DNA of 64,000 bases from Trametes villosa (GCA_002964805.2 PUDQ02000057.1:744001-808000), one strand, 5' to 3'. Numbered from the stretch's first letter, positions 19,023-30,838 are shown. A program made the numbers and translations. The notes: generated from the sequence alone by a model not told the origin.

Positions 19023-19942
19023 TCAGAGAATGAGGGCGAAGACGGATGACACGCCTGCCAATACCATGACGGACCATGGACTGGCAAGCGGCGAGACGCC
19101 GTTGGACGAGCCCGTCGCAGCGGGTGCGCTCAGGCTGGACGTGGGCGTGACCTCGCCGTCCGCGGTCGCGACGCCGCCAAGGAGAGTGCTCTCGAGTGCG
19201 CAGACGTTCCGGATGCCCTCAACAACCTTGGGCAGATTGTCCGAGTTCAGGAACTGCGTCTGGTTCGTCTGCGTGAAGCTACATAGCAATGTGAGCACAG
19301 ATCGAGGAGCACAAGCACTGGAAGGACGTACCAGTCGACACACTGCGGGTACGCTGCCATGAGATGTAGCTGTTAGAGGAGTAGGACATCTACATCAAGC
19401 GAAGACTGACCGCTCTGGAAGGTGTCCGCACAAGCACACTTGATCACGTCGATGAATGCTCCCGGGTTGAAGATGATCTATGAAGAGCACTGTCAGTATG
19501 AACCTGCGAGATTACAGATTGAGGTGTAATTTGATCAATGAATTCCTGCAAGGATTGCGCTTGTAGTCGCACAAGCGGGGAAGAGACCGTCCTGGACAGA
19601 TCGACGCGCACCTCCACATCATGTTATATCCACAAGGACCACAACTATTCTCTCTCCCCAAAACTACTAATTACACCTCAAGACACTCACCATCGAGAAG
19701 TTCGCCAACACAGGCGCCGCCTGCGCGCAGCTATCGATGCTCCCGAAGTTCTGCTCGCAGATCGGGCACGACGGCGGCTGGTCCGGGAACGTCGGCTGCG
19801 CGCCGTCCTGCCGCCGCGTCGGCACCGTCACGCGATGAAGCTGCGTGGGCAAGGGCAGGAAGGGCGACGCGAGCGCGGAGAGGGCCAGGGACGAGAACAG
19901 AACGAAGAAGAGCGCGAGCGGGGTCGTGCGGAAGGGCGTCAT
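19023..19942 (-). CDS. Small Cys-rich secreted protein with GPI-type tail
   Basis: Unrecognised fungal surface protein of 198 aa. Proposed exons: 19691-19942, 19411-19477, 19332-19353 and 19023-19278 (597 nt); exon 3 is a 22-nt microexon. A strong signal peptide (MTPFRTTPLALFFVLFSSLA...) is followed by a Pro-rich stretch, then a domain with eight cysteines in the order CxxC, C, CxC, CxxC, C (CPIC, SC, KCAC, QCVDC, VC). A Ser/Thr/Pro-rich linker and a terminal hydrophobic segment (WSVMVLAGVSSVFALIL) fit a GPI-attachment signal. The eight-Cys spacing recalls fungal surface and effector-like proteins, but the family is not identified. The same GGGGTCGTA-type motif occurs on both sides of the gene (18876-18910 and about 20022-20042). 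Confidence 0.75.
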
Positions 19943-20418
19943 GGTGATCGAGTACGGTGACTTTGACTGTGAATTTGACTGTAGGTTTGGGTGTAGATGA
20001 CGGGGCTGGGTGTGGGAGGGGGTCGTGAGGTCGTAAGGGGCCGGCTTGCTGTGGCTAGTCCTAGAGAGCAGAGAGCGAGCTCGCACCGAGGTGATGGTGG
20101 GGAGAGGCAAGCAGGGGCGGGGGACAGCTAGCCGAGGACGTGATAGTTGAAGGCGGCATCACCGCGCGAAGCACGACCACATGACTCCTTTTCTGAATCT
20201 ATTAGTATACGCCTCCGCCGTCAGACTGAGTTTCTATGAATGCATACGTTCAGGAGTTTGTGCGGGCGTGTAGTGATACATGGTGGTAAGAGGGTACATC
20301 GATAGCGTCGAAAACACAGCAAAAACGAGAATACACGACTTTACACCCGTTGTACATCCATCCGTCCGTGCACTTCGCTTCACCAAAGCATAGAAACCAC
20401 GCGGGGATCGACGGATCC
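19943..20418. other. Intergenic spacer upstream of the Cys-rich gene
   Basis: Contains the promoter of the Cys-rich gene and the 3' flank of the Nudix gene. A GGGGGTCGTGAGGTCGTAAGG stretch at about 20022-20042 resembles the repeat units near 18.9 kb. Nothing else is seen. Confidence 0.5.
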
Positions 20419-21577
20419 TCAAAGCGCAGCCGACCTCGCGTCCTGCGCATCGTCCTGTGGACGCTCCGACCTCTCCCTCGCCGCGGCGGCGGCCACCCAC
20501 GCGTCGGGCAGCGGAGGCACCTCCGCCATCGCCCGCTCTGGGTCGCCGCCCAGTCGGCTCCGCACGTACTCCTTCCACTCGGGCATGCGCATCGTCTCGT
20601 GCGTTTGGAGCCAGATTTGGTACGCCGTGTTGACGACGCGGTCGAGGCGGGTTCCCGCGAGCAGCTGCATCGCCTGGGAATGGGAGACGAGGTGTGTCTT
20701 GTAGCCGACCTCGTCGGGCATGCGCGTGCCTGTCTCCGGGACCTACGAGAAGTGTGGGCACCACGGTATAATGAGCTCTGGGGACGTAATAGTGGGGAGA
20801 GCGTGTAAGGTAAGGGTACGCACCGCGTTTTCGGGGACTTGGCCGACATACCAGAAGGTGAGGTACTCGCCGCCGGCATCGCCCCTGCCAAAGTGGCCCC
20901 GCCGCCATTGGTGCAGATCAAGGAAGATGGGCTCCGTGGATGGGAGCAATTGATCGAGTGTGCTCCGTGAGCTCGGGGGACTTGGTGCATGAGTGGAGAT
21001 GAGCAGGGGCATGAAAGTGACGCGGAGTCCGGACTGTGTGCTCAAATCAGCCATTCGCATGACACAGTACGACAGTCGCCACCGAGGCCATAGACGGAGT
21101 AGAGCAGCGCGATGGTGGTGTGGTGAGTCTCGATAGGACTTGTGTACACGGCGTAGAAGGTAAGGACGAAGAACATACCTCCTCATACGCCTCTCGCAGC
21201 GCGGTCTGCTCTAGCGACTCTCCAATGTCTTTCCTGCCTTTAGGGAGGAAGAATGATGTGTACTTCCTCCCGCGCGCGTCCGTACGCTCTTCGCTGAGAA
21301 CGACGACATCGCCCGTCGATGGCTGGAGAATCACCATCCCCGCGCCCAGCATGAAGTCGTTCGCCGCCCAGAGGCTGTCCGGTACCCCAGGATCAGATTC
21401 CTCGGAGAAGCGAGTGGGTTGTACAGGATGAGACATGCGAGTGTTCCGGGGATGGGCGGATTGCCTTGGGTGACCGCGAGAGTGGGAGGAAGTGCTGGAG
21501 TGCATGGATGTCCTGGATCCAGATGGATTGGCGTTACTCGAGATATGAGCTGGGAGCGCTGACCGTCCGCTTCCCAT
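20419..21577 (-). CDS. Nudix hydrolase
   Basis: Nudix-fold pyrophosphohydrolase that would cleave nucleoside-diphosphate-linked substrates; the exact substrate cannot be read from sequence. Proposed exons: 21179-21577, 20824-21033 and 20419-20742 (933 nt, 310 aa), with introns of 145 and 81 nt. The Nudix box GX5EX7REUXEEXGU is present as GRKDIGESLEQTALREAYEE followed, across the first intron, by SG; the metal-binding REAYEE Glu residues are intact, and the intron splits the motif. A Ser/His/Arg-rich, low-complexity N-terminus of about 60 residues precedes AANDFMLGAGMVIL. The C-terminal part (FLDLHQWRRGHF, LTFWYVGQVPE, then WKEYVRSRLGG) is outside the core. An in-frame upstream Met at 21583 is an alternative start. 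Confidence 0.85.
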
Positions 21578-21882
21578 AATCAAAGCCTATAGATGCGCGA
21601 CTTAGTACGATAGAGAGCGTTTGCTAGAGAGTATGCGAGCGAGAGTGAATGCAGTTAGCAGAAAAGGAGGACGATGATGTTTGTGGCTGAGGTGCCCACC
21701 GACGCCACAACGCTCGCGATTGCGGGGGAGCGTGGGAATGCGCCATGCCCCATATGGCAGGTGCGCCAATCAAATGTCGTCGACTTATAGGGCCGGGCCG
21801 GGACGTTCCATCTCCGCGATTCCCACTCGTTTGTAAGGGCGGGGTCCGACAAGGCCGGAGTCGTGCTCCTCGTCGAGCAGCC

Positions 21883-24160
21883 ATGTCCGTCTCTGCCCTC
21901 GCCAGCATCCCCCAGGAGGTCCTCGAGCATGTCGCCTTCTTCGCCGCCACCGACGCCCCACTCGGCCCGCCCGACGGCATCGTCGGCCTCCTCGCGGTCG
22001 ACCGCCGCACCCACGCCGCGCTCTCCATGGCCTCCAACCCGTTTCTCTGGTCGCGCATCTTCGCGCACAAGTTCGATACGGCGGCGGCTCTACAGCGCCT
22101 CGCGGACCGCACGGTGACTCCGCAGGATATCTGCGAGGAGTTCAAGCTGCGATGTACGCTGCTGAAGCGCATCCGCCGACGTACGGACGCGCTCGCGACT
22201 TCATATACGCTCAGCCCGACGCACCGCGACGCGCTCCGCTCTACGCTTTGGATGGCCTATCTTATGATGCTCGAGAACGAAGGCAAAAACGACAGACAGC
22301 TCCGGGAGTACGCTGGGTTCGATGTCTGGCTTAAAGACTTCCTCTTCCATCCCTCTGGGGCTTCTCTTGCGGCCTGGTCTGTTAAAGTCGACTTATGGCC
22401 GCCAAACGACGAGCGGTCCTCCCTCGCCTTGTGGCTTTTCTGGTATATGCTACGACCTGGTGAGCATCTTCCTCTTAAGGCTTTCCTTGTTTTCGGAGTA
22501 CAACACTTCCGATCTCCTCGGAATGGGTCTTGCCCTGCCTCTTCATGGCTGGTACATCTGTGAACGCCATCAAGCGATGTAAATCGCAAATGTATCCCCC
22601 ACGCGCGGTTTGTACTTCCCAAATTCCACAGCCGTAATCATCCTCGTTGAAAGCGGAGACTCAGGACGCGAGTCACGCATTCTACTCAGCTTTTTTGTCT
22701 GCATGTACCTGTCGTCCGGTGATAAGCGTTGCTTACAGCACAGTGTGGACTCCCAGATGCGTCTCAACAGGCGTTAATAAGTATGACCGGCTTAGACTTA
22801 TGGGGGAACAGACATTCTTCTGTTGTCCCGCGGAGGCTCCCGCAACCAGAACCCACATTCCTCCGCAGGCGCTTTGCGTTAGCGACAATCGTTTAACAAA
22901 TGCTTCTTTTCTAGATGAGTACATGACCGACGACGATACCGCTTTCCGCGAAGCGTCCGGCATCTTGAAGCTGTTCTCCCTAGGCGCACATCAGGTTCGT
23001 AGACCCAGCCCTTGCTCCTGCGGCTTATATGCATGTATCGCTAACGCCTCCTCCCTATAACAGTACCCACTATGCACGCCCCCCTGGAACGAATTCGCAC
23101 CCCCCTGCCGCGCACGGGGCGCCTCCGCTATCAAATACTTCGGCGCCCCGCTGAAGATGGCGCCCCCCGCGCCCGCCCCACCCGCGATCCTCGCGTACCT
23201 CACGCTCGCGAACATGCTCGCGGTCTCGTGGGACACGATCCACTACATGAAGCCGCCCACCGCGACGCCGCCGAGCCTCGCGCCGGGCGCGTGCAGCGGC
23301 GAGTGGCAGGCGGAGTGGACGCGCGGGCTGCACCTGGCGGACACGTCGAAGCCGCTGGGCGCGGCGTTCTCGGGGGCATTTATACCCGGGAGCTTGGAGG
23401 GGACTTGGGAGGGGCTGTTCACCGTACGTCTTGCCGCTACGGTATTCTGAACATGCAGCTGAACCTGCGATTTCATAGTACACGGAGTTTACCGCGTACG
23501 CTGCCTTGTTGTCCGGAGCACCACCAACCGTCCTCCAGCGGAGCCTAGTCGCACACCACCCACACCTCTGGAAGCTCAGAGAGCACTACCTGTACGCGCC
23601 CGACGAACCCGGCGCTCCCGATGTGCGCCCGGCGGCCCCCGGGAACGCGCTCCGCGGATATCTCCCGAACGGCTGCCGCTACTCGGAGTGCTCGGACGGC
23701 GTGACAATCACCGAGCCCGGGAGAGAGCAGCCGGTGTTTTATGCCAGTCGGGCGAGCGCACGGAAAGAGGGGGAGGCGCCTTCGGGGAAGTTGCTGGATG
23801 TGTTCATTACGGGAGAGGTGGGTGTCGATCTCATATTTCTGTGTATGGGGATAAGGCCTGACTTCGCGTTGTAGGGACACTCGGCGTGGGGCCAGTTCAA
23901 CCTCGTTGGGAGGGTGCGGCCGTGTGACGGCTTCATAGTGCTCTCGAAAGAATACGTGCGGTTCTATTATGTTATATCTTCCGGAAACCGCATCTAACTC
24001 GGTTGACGTGTAGGTCGACGGCGACAGAGGGCGGTGGCTATACCGCGGATACCTCGTCGGCAACGCGGAGGGGAACCTCTCGGGTCGCTGGCGAGACACG
24101 CTGAGTCCGGCGGACGTCCTCGGATACGAGGGCTGCTTTGTGATGAACCGGAGGAGGTGA
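21883..24160 (+). CDS. F-box protein
   Basis: Putative substrate receptor of an SCF ubiquitin ligase. Proposed exons: 21883-22459, 22915-22994, 23064-23423, 23479-23817, 23875-23955 and 24014-24160 (1584 nt, 527 aa). The N-terminus LASIPQEVLEHVAFFAA...GLLAVDRRTHAALSMASNPFLWSRIFAHKF has the F-box pattern (LPxEVLxxI...LxxVxRxW-like). The remainder carries KLFSLGAHQYPLCTPPWNEF, a long variable region and two beta-rich repeats (GSLEGTWEGLFT; VGNAEGNLSGRWRDT), a layout common in Agaricomycete F-box families; the target is unknown. Intron 1 is 455 nt against 54-70 nt for the rest. Divergent from the Nudix gene with about 300 bp between starts. Confidence 0.8.
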
Positions 24161-24903
24161 ACACTGGTTCTAGCGGTAGACGAGCAGTGGGTTGAGTTAG
24201 TCACAGGAGATGGAGGGGCAGGCAAGAGGTTGCTCATGTAGAGTGTGGCACGCACCACATACCCTTAATGGTGCGTGTCAGGTATATAGCTGGACAATGT
24301 CGCGTCGCATGTATGGAGTATCGTCTGTCGTATGCTTGTCTTTTTAGTCCCAACGTCAACTTATTCACTGTGTCCATCATGTTGCTCCGGACTTCCATGA
24401 TCAGCTCAGGCTGCCTAGCAGTAGACAGAAAATCAAGCAGCGGGGAAAGTCCTCTCACACCCACGTCAGTGCGCAGTCGTCGCACTCGTGCCCAACTATC
24501 ACGACTCTCTACACCTCAGCGAGGCCTTGATGACCTAAACAACGTATGTTTCCGGACCTGAAAACGTGAGCGGTCCCGGGCCGGCAAACCAGAAGAACGC
24601 CGGGGGTGTTTGCCGCGCACTCCATCATGGTGGCGCGGTGGGCGCCTGGGCGGGGACGGGAAGGTTTGCGCTCAGAACTGCACCACCACGTCGGCCGTGG
24701 TTCGAATCGGTCTGGCCGTTTCACCGGCCACCACAAGCACTCGTTTACTACGAACATACACCACACAAACTATCTCTTCTTGAGAGGAGTCGATACACGT
24801 AGTACTATACCCCGCACACCCACTAGTGAGTGTTCTCTCCGCCTGCAGTAGCGCTATCCCACACAAATCGAACGCTGACCTTCTGTTACGCTAGAAAAAT
24901 ACC
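24161..24903. other. Intergenic region
   Basis: 3' flank of the F-box gene and promoter of the coiled-coil gene. A GTGGTTCGAATC at about 24699-24710 resembles a tRNA T-loop, but no cloverleaf could be built around it. Nothing else is supported. Confidence 0.5.
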
Positions 24904-25467
24904 ATGGGAGACCACAGCGAGCCTGAAACAGAGCCCACCCCGACCACGCAGGCCGAGTGGGAGCACAAGCTCTCCCAACTCCGCGCGACGAACGCGGAGC
25001 TGCAGCGGCGCAAGGCCGACGCCGAGAAAGATCGCGACCTCTTTCGCGACCTCTACAGCAAGGCGTCCGCGCACGCGAGCGAGGTCTCCAAGGAGAACGA
25101 CACGCTGCTCGAGCGCGCGGAGCTCGCCGAGGGCCAGGCCCGCGACGGGCTCGCCATGGTGCGCGCGACGTACGAGACGCGCGTGCGTCGCGCGGAGGAG
25201 GACGCCGCGCGCTGGAAGGCGCAGTATACGCTTCTGACGGAGCGGGACACGCGTGTGGATGATGAGCTCAGGAGGCGCGCGGCGCTCGAGCCAGAGCTCA
25301 GGGCGGAGGTCGAGACGTTGCGGGGGCGCCTCGAGGCGCTGGAGGAGGACTATCACAGGTTGGAGGGGCTGCTGGAGGGGCTGACGCGGGAGCAGGTGGA
25401 GGAGACGGCCGAGATCGCGGTGGCGGCGAAGACCCCGGTGAAGTCTGTGGTGGTGGGTAGTTCTTGA
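24904..25467 (+). CDS. Coiled-coil protein of unknown function
   Basis: Intronless 187-codon gene, starting MGDHSEPETEPTP. Almost the whole length from residue 18 to 165 is predicted coiled coil by its heptad-like Leu/Ala spacing and charge alternation (EHKLSQLRATNAELQRRK, LLERAELAEGQ, LRAEVETLRGRLEALEEDYH). No catalytic or targeting motif is seen. It could be a scaffold or cytoskeleton-linked protein; no family assigned. The continuous frame, ATG in a favourable CCATGG context (24902-24907) and protein-like composition support it as real. Confidence 0.7.
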   Translation: MGDHSEPETEPTPTTQAEWEHKLSQLRATNAELQRRKADAEKDRDLFRDLYSKASAHASEVSKENDTLLERAELAEGQARDGLAMVRATYETRVRRAEEDAARWKAQYTLLTERDTRVDDELRRRAALEPELRAEVETLRGRLEALEEDYHRLEGLLEGLTREQVEETAEIAVAAKTPVKSVVVGSS

Positions 25468-25985
25468 CATCACTGGTAAACTTGTGAGTGCACAGTTCGT
25501 TCGCGGTGGCTGCGCTGATTGTGATGCTCGCATACCACAGCACGGCGTGAAGTTGGACTATGTGTACGGATATATCTGCTGGCACGGTCTTGTTTGATTG
25601 CTTGCTTTGGTGCTCTTGCTCTGACAACGTGGATTTTGCTACTGCTGAGCTAGTGCATATCCTTGCTTGGAGCTGCTGCAACCCTGATGTAAGTGACTAG
25701 ATCAGGGACTCGCTCCCTCGTAGAAGGTAGGTTGGGAGAAAGTGAAGCCAGACGGTTAGGCAGGTGACCATTCGCCGCTGCCTAGAGCTACCGCAGGCAT
25801 CTTCCCGTCTCTGCAATAGAAACTTTCAAGCTTCAAGACTAGCTCTACCTACCGCAGCACGCGGTATATCAGTCGGGCGGATGACCTTGCATACTGCGAG
25901 CCTAGCCGATCCCCTCTGCTCTTGTGCTCTTGCGCACGCTCTGCCTCGCAACCGTCCGTACCTGCGTCCGCAATCGAGAAGCACG
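25468..25985. other. Intergenic spacer
   Basis: Between the coiled-coil gene and the BTB gene, both on the plus strand. No gene or repeat recognised. Confidence 0.5.
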
Positions 25986-27099
25986 ATGAGCTCAACCACC
26001 TCTTGTAAGTAGTCTCAACATGCCCACGCCGTGCTCTACAAGCGTTGCTGACTTGTGATTATTCCTCTAGCCAGTCACGAGCATGATACCCACGAATCCC
26101 GCGCTTCCAGCCCGCCCACAGACGCCGACTCAGCGACGCAGGAGTCGGAGCCACCCTGCTCCTTCTTTAGCAAGCCCAACGTCGACGTTGTAGTCCACAG
26201 CGCCGACGGCACCGCATTCTACGTGCCCCGCCAGTTCCTCGTCGGCGCCTCTCCTGTCATAGGGGACATGTGCGACGCCGCCGGGTCCGACGCCCCCGCG
26301 CCATCCATCGTCCTGCCGGAGACGAAAGACACAGTCGAGGCGCTGCTCCTGCTGTGTCACCCCTCCGCACCAGACCCACGCTTCCCCTCCCTCGACGCCG
26401 CGACGCCGGCGCTCCGCATGTGCTGGAAGTACGCCCTTCAGGGGGCAGCGCGCGAGCGGGTGATGCGCGCGCTCGAGCTCTTGCTCGTGGACGCGCCCGT
26501 CGGAGTGTACGTCTTGGCGGTACAGGAGGACCTCGAGGAGCTCATGCTGCTGGCTGCGCGCGCAAGCCTCCGTATCCCGGGCACGCTGGCCCAGTATACC
26601 GAGCTGGACGTGCTAGGCGCACGCGCCTACCGTCGTCTTCTCGTGTATCGTCAGGCGTGTTCGGCCGCCATGGCAGGGCTCGCGCGGTACGAGGGGAGAA
26701 AAGAGGTAGACTGGATCTGGATGAGCTGCAATTGTCGTCACAGTGGGTGCCCTACGTTTAGCCCCAACTGGTGCAGCCGAAACAATTTACATTGCTGCGC
26801 GTCGTGGTTCGACGCCTTCTACGAGGAGGTTGTACGGCAGCTGCAGGAGACGCCGCATGCGAGTGCCCTCGGATCTTCCCTGGGAAGGGCGCTGGTTGAA
26901 CGTGGCGCTGATCAGGCTGCGGCGGCCAAGGACTGCAGGGGATCTTGTGGGAGGAATGCGTGGAGAGACTTATCTGCCTTCTTGAAGAAACTTGCAGAAG
27001 AGGTGCAGCGAGTCGTTGCGGAGGTGAGTCCCAAACAGTGCGCGCGCAGGGTTCGCAAGTCTGACACAGCGGATGATGGCGACACAGGTCACCTTCTGA
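25986..27099 (+). CDS. BTB/POZ domain protein
   Basis: Putative BTB-domain protein, possibly an adaptor for Cullin-3 ligases or a dimerisation module. Proposed exons: 25986-26004, 26071-27023 and 27088-27099 (984 nt, 327 aa). Exon 1 encodes MSSTTS; the last exon encodes only VTF and the stop, after a 64-nt intron, GTGAGT...ACACAG. Reading through that intron instead would end at 27155. The BTB core is PNVDVVVHSADGTAFYVPRQFLVGASPVIGDM with PETKDTVEALLLLCHP and ALRMCWKYALQGAARE. The C-terminal region (CNCRHSGCPTFSPNWC, then a WFDAFYEEV helix) is Cys-containing and typical of the large fungal BTB families. Function unknown. Confidence 0.75.
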
Positions 27100-28328
27100 C
27101 GAGTCGGGACGCAGGGCACGTCCGGGTCTGTTACGCGTACGGCATTCAGTACTAGCATCGATGTACGAAGTATGTGGGTGGGAGCACCGTGGCCGAGTCC
27201 AAATGTAACATATTGTTGCCTGCACAGATCAGCTGCTTGAGGGATTCATTCAGCGCGGGCGGAAGTCCAAGGTTTTTCTTCGGCTGTATATTCATGGCCA
27301 TTCCCTGGACTCTGCTTCGGAGGGAAAACGCACTAGCGTTTCACGAGAAACACCATAGGATAACGTGGCTCCCGGATCGCTGCAGGAAGTTCAAGCAAAC
27401 TACGAGCCACGCAAACTCCTTCGTGCACGGTGGACAAAGGATACGGAACGCTTGCGGTTCGCTTTAGTGGCCGCGATACGAGATCCTGGTGCGATCACAC
27501 CGCCGCCATCCTCTGCCGTGCTCGTCGAGCCCATCCGCTGCCGCAACCAGGACATGCCAAACGAACAGGGTCTGGGGCATCACAGGGATCCGGCGACTTC
27601 GACTCTGTTGTACGGGCCTGTGAGCAGAGGAATACACGACATTACGAGCTACCTGGTATCCACCAACTCGTAGTATCGTGCATCCCCGCAGCATCGACAC
27701 TATCGAGGTTGCGCGCCTGATACCAAATGCAGAGCCGGGTTGAACAGAGTTGGACTCCTCGAGATGCATGCCATCAGTCGTGAGCGCATTTCGTCCACAA
27801 ATTACCCGCGTGCATCGGAGCTGGGAGTTCGAACGGGTGCAAGGCCCCGTCCTGTGGCTCATTGGAGCGGAGAGGGTACGTGCACAACTGGAGCGTTGAA
27901 CAGCAGCCTGGCCGCGACCGAATACGAGGTGGGATCGGTGCTAAAGGCGCAAGCTCTTCGCATGCTCCGCTCGAGAGTGTATGCTTTTGTGACGTGCGAT
28001 ATAGCCTCGTTCAAATAGAGCTGGGCTTACAGTTGGCAACGTGGTGGGCGTGTCGCGGAAACAGGGCTTTGGCGATTTGAAATGTAAGCACTTACCGGAA
28101 GCGTTATACTGCCTGCGGAAGGCCCCGGGCATGGTGCTGACCACGATGACTGGCCCTCTGTGCTCGAGACTGGGCTCCTACCTGAACGAACCTCGCACGG
28201 CCGGTAAAGGATGTTGATGATGCCATATAGACAGGTGATGTGAGCTACAAACGCGGATAGCGATACTGTGCGACAAACAAGGAGCAGAGGAGAGGCAGGA
28301 GGTCGAGAGCAGGGAGTGTTCGTGTCGG
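27100..28328. other. Intergenic region without recognised genes
   Basis: About 1.2 kb between the BTB gene and asf1. Open frames are short, overlap on both strands and show no motif. No repeat seen. Confidence 0.5.
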
Positions 28329-29098
28329 TCATGACGCAGGCTTGCCATTCGCCGTTGCGTCCGCGTCGTCGTCGTCTTCATCCTCGTCAAGGTCGTTCGC
28401 CGATGGGACCGCCGCGGAGTTCGCCGCGCCCGCAGCTACCACAGAGCGCGGCTGTGGCGGCGCAATATCCCTACGTCCATCCCGCTCAATCACCCGCATC
28501 CTCACACACCGCGCTGCAGACACACAGAGGACTCACCACTTGATCTGGAAGCGCGTCACCCTCGGCTTCTGGTTGATGTCGCGCACGAGGCGGTCGAAGC
28601 GGATCGGCTCGGGCAGCGCCTCCTTCATCTCCTCGTTGTCGTACTCGGTGTTCTGGTAGTAGCCGACGCGCACGAACTCCTGGTCCTTGTACGAGCCGGT
28701 GAGGATGAGCGCGGCGACGCCGAGCGCGTCCTCTGGGGGTATCTTGGACGGGTTCGGCGGGGAGCCCTCGAACTCGAACGCGTTGACGCCGACGGGGACG
28801 GGCCCGACGAGGCAGTCGTCGAGCTCCTGGTCGAGCTCCTCGTTACCCGGGGAGGCGACGTAGATGAGACGCCATTCAAGGTCTGGCATATGTTGCATAT
28901 TGAGAGGGTACGTTGTAAGCGCAGCCAGATATTTGCGCACCTTCTGGTAGGGGAGCTATGCACTCGAAGGTGACGCGGAAGTGGTATGGGTCGAGGAAGC
29001 GGGCGGGATTGTTGAGGAACTCGACATTCTAAGGAAATGTGAGAAGACGTCTGGCCGAAGTTGTAAGGGCTGCTTACCCGTATAGTGACGATAGACAT
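28329..29098 (-). CDS. ASF1: Histone H3-H4 chaperone Asf1
   Basis: Anti-silencing factor 1, which hands H3-H4 dimers to CAF-1 and HIRA during replication-coupled and -independent nucleosome assembly. Four exons: MSIVTIR | [21 protein letters not shown]...LPE | [19 protein letters not shown]...RFQIKW | DIAPPQPRS to the stop. The immunoglobulin-like core is essentially canonical: [60 protein letters not shown] and [10 protein letters not shown]. The last 66-nt intron, joining W to DIAPP, is required because the core exon otherwise stops at once. The C-terminal tail is short and acidic ([13 protein letters not shown]), as in fungal Asf1 proteins. About 195 residues. Confidence 0.95.
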
Positions 29099-30838
29099 CG
29101 TGAACCTGACAGTAGATGAGAGTGAAGGGTCGGGTGGCGGGGGAGGAGGAGGGTGGCACGGGCAAGGCGCGCGACGCCTCCAGCCGAGACAGCGAGAACG
29201 CGTCAGGTCACAGACGCGTTACTTCTAGTCACACCGGGTCACGTCACCCATTCGCACCGGGAGCGACTCGCGAGCGTCTGAGCGAACCTGGAGTTTTCTC
29301 CGACCACCACCGTCCTCCGAACATGTCCAGCTCTGCGCACCCTCGGACATTCTGTGATATATCCTTTGTTCAAATGTGAGTAACGATTTCATTACAACGT
29401 CAATAATGATCTGGGTGGCACTCGCTCGGCCCCCAACACCCTATAGCCAAGTTGCCTCCGCCTGACAAGTACAGCACCTAGGGGGCATCACCAAAGGTCC
29501 CGCCGAGCCCCCCAAATTCGTCAAAGGTAAGTGACTTTCTCACATTTTCTCACATGCATGAGTCGCTACCTCGCGGACGCCATTTTTATAACATGTTATT
29601 TACACTGTCATCAACACGACTTTAGTACTCACAATGTGACATAATAGGGCCTTTTTTCACAAAACCCTACGTGACCGTTCAAGTGCTGCCAGTTCCTTGC
29701 ATGTCATAACGCGATTGCAGTGATCTGTGGATTGTCATTGCAATCTATCCTAGTACACTCCAGTATCAGCCTAGTTCGGAACGATCTACTACTTGACAGC
29801 TTGTTATAGTGTGGCTTGTCCTGAAGAGCTTTGTACGACTCCGTCGGGCATTTCGGCGTGCAGCAGCGGTCCGACCGCCAAGTATTCACGTAAGAGAATC
29901 TGCACTATTCTCAGGCCTCCAGCTCATGGGCTCTCGACTCCCGTTGACAGTCACTGCTGGCAGCAATTCATGATCTCCGGTCTACGAACCGCGCCCAACG
30001 ATCGTACAGGGTCACCGGATGACCACTAGGCACCCAAGGCTTCCGTGAGGGCTTTATATTGATCCGTGCTTCTTGAACCTTGCACGAGTACTACGGTCAT
30101 CCTGGATGTCCAGCCATCGTCCTCGGCCTCTATAGCTGGATTATCTACAACTCTGACTGACGCGGGCCGGCTCGCAAACGGATGTTTCCTCCCGCCCGGC
30201 CTTCACTTGCAGGCCTACACCACGCGTACCCCACTCTCTCGTGACCCCGGTCTTTATTGCTGCCAGCGATGCATCTTCCCGAAGGCACGAAGCGGCAAGC
30301 CGTTACAGCCGCCCAATCAGCGTCACTTCTAGCACCCGTCTTCTCCGCTACGTCGATGACCCCCTGGTGACCGACGCTCTCCATCTGCGGCCCTCCGACT
30401 GCTAGACGATCGCTCTTCTCCCTACGCACAAAAATAACGCTGCGCCCATGACCTGACAGCTCCTTCAACCAGCCCGCGGTCACCTGACGCGGCGCGCGCC
30501 CGGTCCGTCGCCAGCTGTATCATATGGGGGCCCGTCAGAGGCGGCCGTACGACGCGCCTATGGCCACCAGACGCCTTCGACGGCGTGCGGGGTCAACGTA
30601 ACTGCCCCCCGTGGCTCGATCACCAATGCCTCCGAAGATGGTCCGGCACGCAGTGCCTGGCTCGCCCGGGTCACAAGGACGCTCCCGCTACTTTTGCCGT
30701 CGCGCGTCGCGGTGCGGGCCAGCGGCGCGTCGCGCTTCGGTCCTCGGGGCCCGCGTCATATAAGACAGCGGGACGCGGGGAGAGTCCAACTCCCGTACGC
30801 TTGAGTTGCTGCTGAGACTGCGCGCTTTCGCACTCGCT
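29099..30838. other. Intergenic region with a possible gene fragment
   Basis: About 1.7 kb. Near 29322 an ATG opens MSSSAHPRTFCDISF followed by a good donor (GTGAGT at 29377), and about 29489-29527 encodes GITKGPAEPPKFVKG before another donor (GTAAGT). These could be the first exons of a small gene divergent from asf1, but no continuation was found. The GH115 promoter lies at the right end: ATATAAG at 30758-30764, about 75 bp before the ATG. Confidence 0.35.
30758..30764 (+). promoter_or_regulatory. TATA-like element of the GH115 gene
   Basis: ATATAAG, about 75 bp upstream of the start codon at 30839; a usual distance for a fungal TATA box. Confidence 0.5.

Noticed and set aside
22647..23060. 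Separate 137-codon frame across the F-box intron
   Set aside because: Its C-terminal part is exon 2 of the F-box gene; the upstream part has no similarity and a clear acceptor precedes DEYMTDD.
24695..24715. tRNA-like T-loop sequence GTGGTTCGAATC
   Set aside because: No matching T stem, acceptor or anticodon arm could be folded around it.
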